Assembly: GCA_002421995.1 (NCBI GenBank)
Contig: DISP01000130.1
Location: 1 to 7,593 of the forward strand
Direction: 5' to 3'
Length of the DNA stretch: 7,593 nt
Source of the DNA: Bacteroidales bacterium UBA6207
GTDB lineage: Bacteria > Bacteroidota > Bacteroidia > Bacteroidales > F082
Part shown: piece after piece, positions 7,350-7,593 of the stretch
Layout: the number at the start of each line of letters is the position of its first letter
Numbering within the stretch: position 1 is the first letter of the stretch
Program-made: the position numbers and the translations under genes
The notes under the pieces: generated by a model
What the model was told of the DNA's origin: nothing
The model's database searches: none
The model's input: the letters and a program-made list of their open reading frames with translations, nothing else

Positions 7350-7593
7350 CGTACTCCGCTGAAAGTAATCATCAAATTCGCGAAAAAATTCCACAACATC
7401 ACCACGATGATGCCGATGGCTTTGCTCAGGTAAAAATTCATTTTAAACCTTGTCACCAAAAACCAAAGGATTAAGGTGTTGATAGCCAGTCCTACAAGCG
7501 AAATCAAGATGAACTCGGTGTACTCAACAGCCACATTGGGATTGCTGCTTTGAAAGGTCCAGACACGGTTTAGGAAATAGTTGGAGGTTGCTG
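7346..7593 (-). CDS. GtrA-family membrane protein, C-terminal part
   Basis: The visible 81 codons plus TAG stop are the C-terminal part of a small GtrA-like protein; the 5' end lies beyond the right edge. GtrA proteins are inner-membrane proteins of about 130-150 residues with four helices. They are associated with moving or flipping polyprenyl-linked sugars for cell-surface polysaccharide modification. The fragment opens with NYFLNRVWTF, the typical end of helix 2. A helix from EFILISLVGLAIN and a last helix ending in WNFFANLMITF follow; these paired N-(F/R)-x-x-(T/W)-F-like endings are the family signature. The reading frame stays open upstream of an internal GTG at 7532-7534, and the family motif there shows that GTG is not the start. 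The exact glycolipid substrate cannot be told from this fragment. Confidence 0.88.
   Translation of the reverse strand, partial: ATSNYFLNRVWTFQSSNPNVAVEYTEFILISLVGLAINTLILWFLVTRFKMNFYLSKAIGIIVVMLWNFFANLMITFSGVR

Noticed and set aside
7532..7534. GTG as the start of a short 62-residue protein
   Set aside because: The frame continues upstream to the window edge and encodes the conserved GtrA helix-2 ending NYFLNRVWTF, so the GTG is internal.

Overview
The window looks like a chromosomal segment from a member of the Bacteroidota (Bacteroidetes), probably an environmental Bacteroidales-like organism of moderate GC. Three things point there. Promoter-like sites match the phylum's TTTG / TAnnTTTG consensus. 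None of the three complete genes has a convincing Shine-Dalgarno sequence. The large protein is a PPDK-like dikinase of a kind I associate with this phylum (from memory, not searched). This assignment is inferred without any database comparison.

Layout from left to right: (1) Positions 1-170 hold no gene I can name; a minus-strand frame is open to the window edge but is weakly supported. (2) A strong intrinsic terminator (171-202) ends the minus-strand gap gene for glyceraldehyde-3-phosphate dehydrogenase (219-1226). (3) A 113-bp divergent intergenic region holds facing promoter-like sites, an inverted repeat and a short direct repeat. (4) A plus-strand gene of 1373 codons (1340-5461) encodes a dikinase-like protein. 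It has an ATP-grasp domain and a phosphohistidine domain as in pyruvate phosphate dikinase, an unrecognised N-terminal region of about 880 residues, and no C-terminal PEP/pyruvate TIM barrel. (5) A 100-bp gap ends in a promoter whose -7 box lies 6 bases before the lepA start. (6) lepA (5562-7349) encodes elongation factor 4. (7) The 3' part of a minus-strand GtrA-family membrane protein gene converges on lepA, and the two stop codons overlap by 4 bp.

The genes do not form one operon. gap and the dikinase-like gene are divergent and could share regulation, which would fit a link between triose-phosphate oxidation and a PEP-synthase-like phosphotransfer enzyme. lepA appears to have its own promoter. 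The GtrA gene belongs to a transcription unit that enters from the right edge. I see no mobile elements, CRISPR arrays, tRNA or rRNA genes. The most unusual item is the dikinase-like protein, whose phosphotransfer machinery looks intact but whose acceptor domain is unknown.
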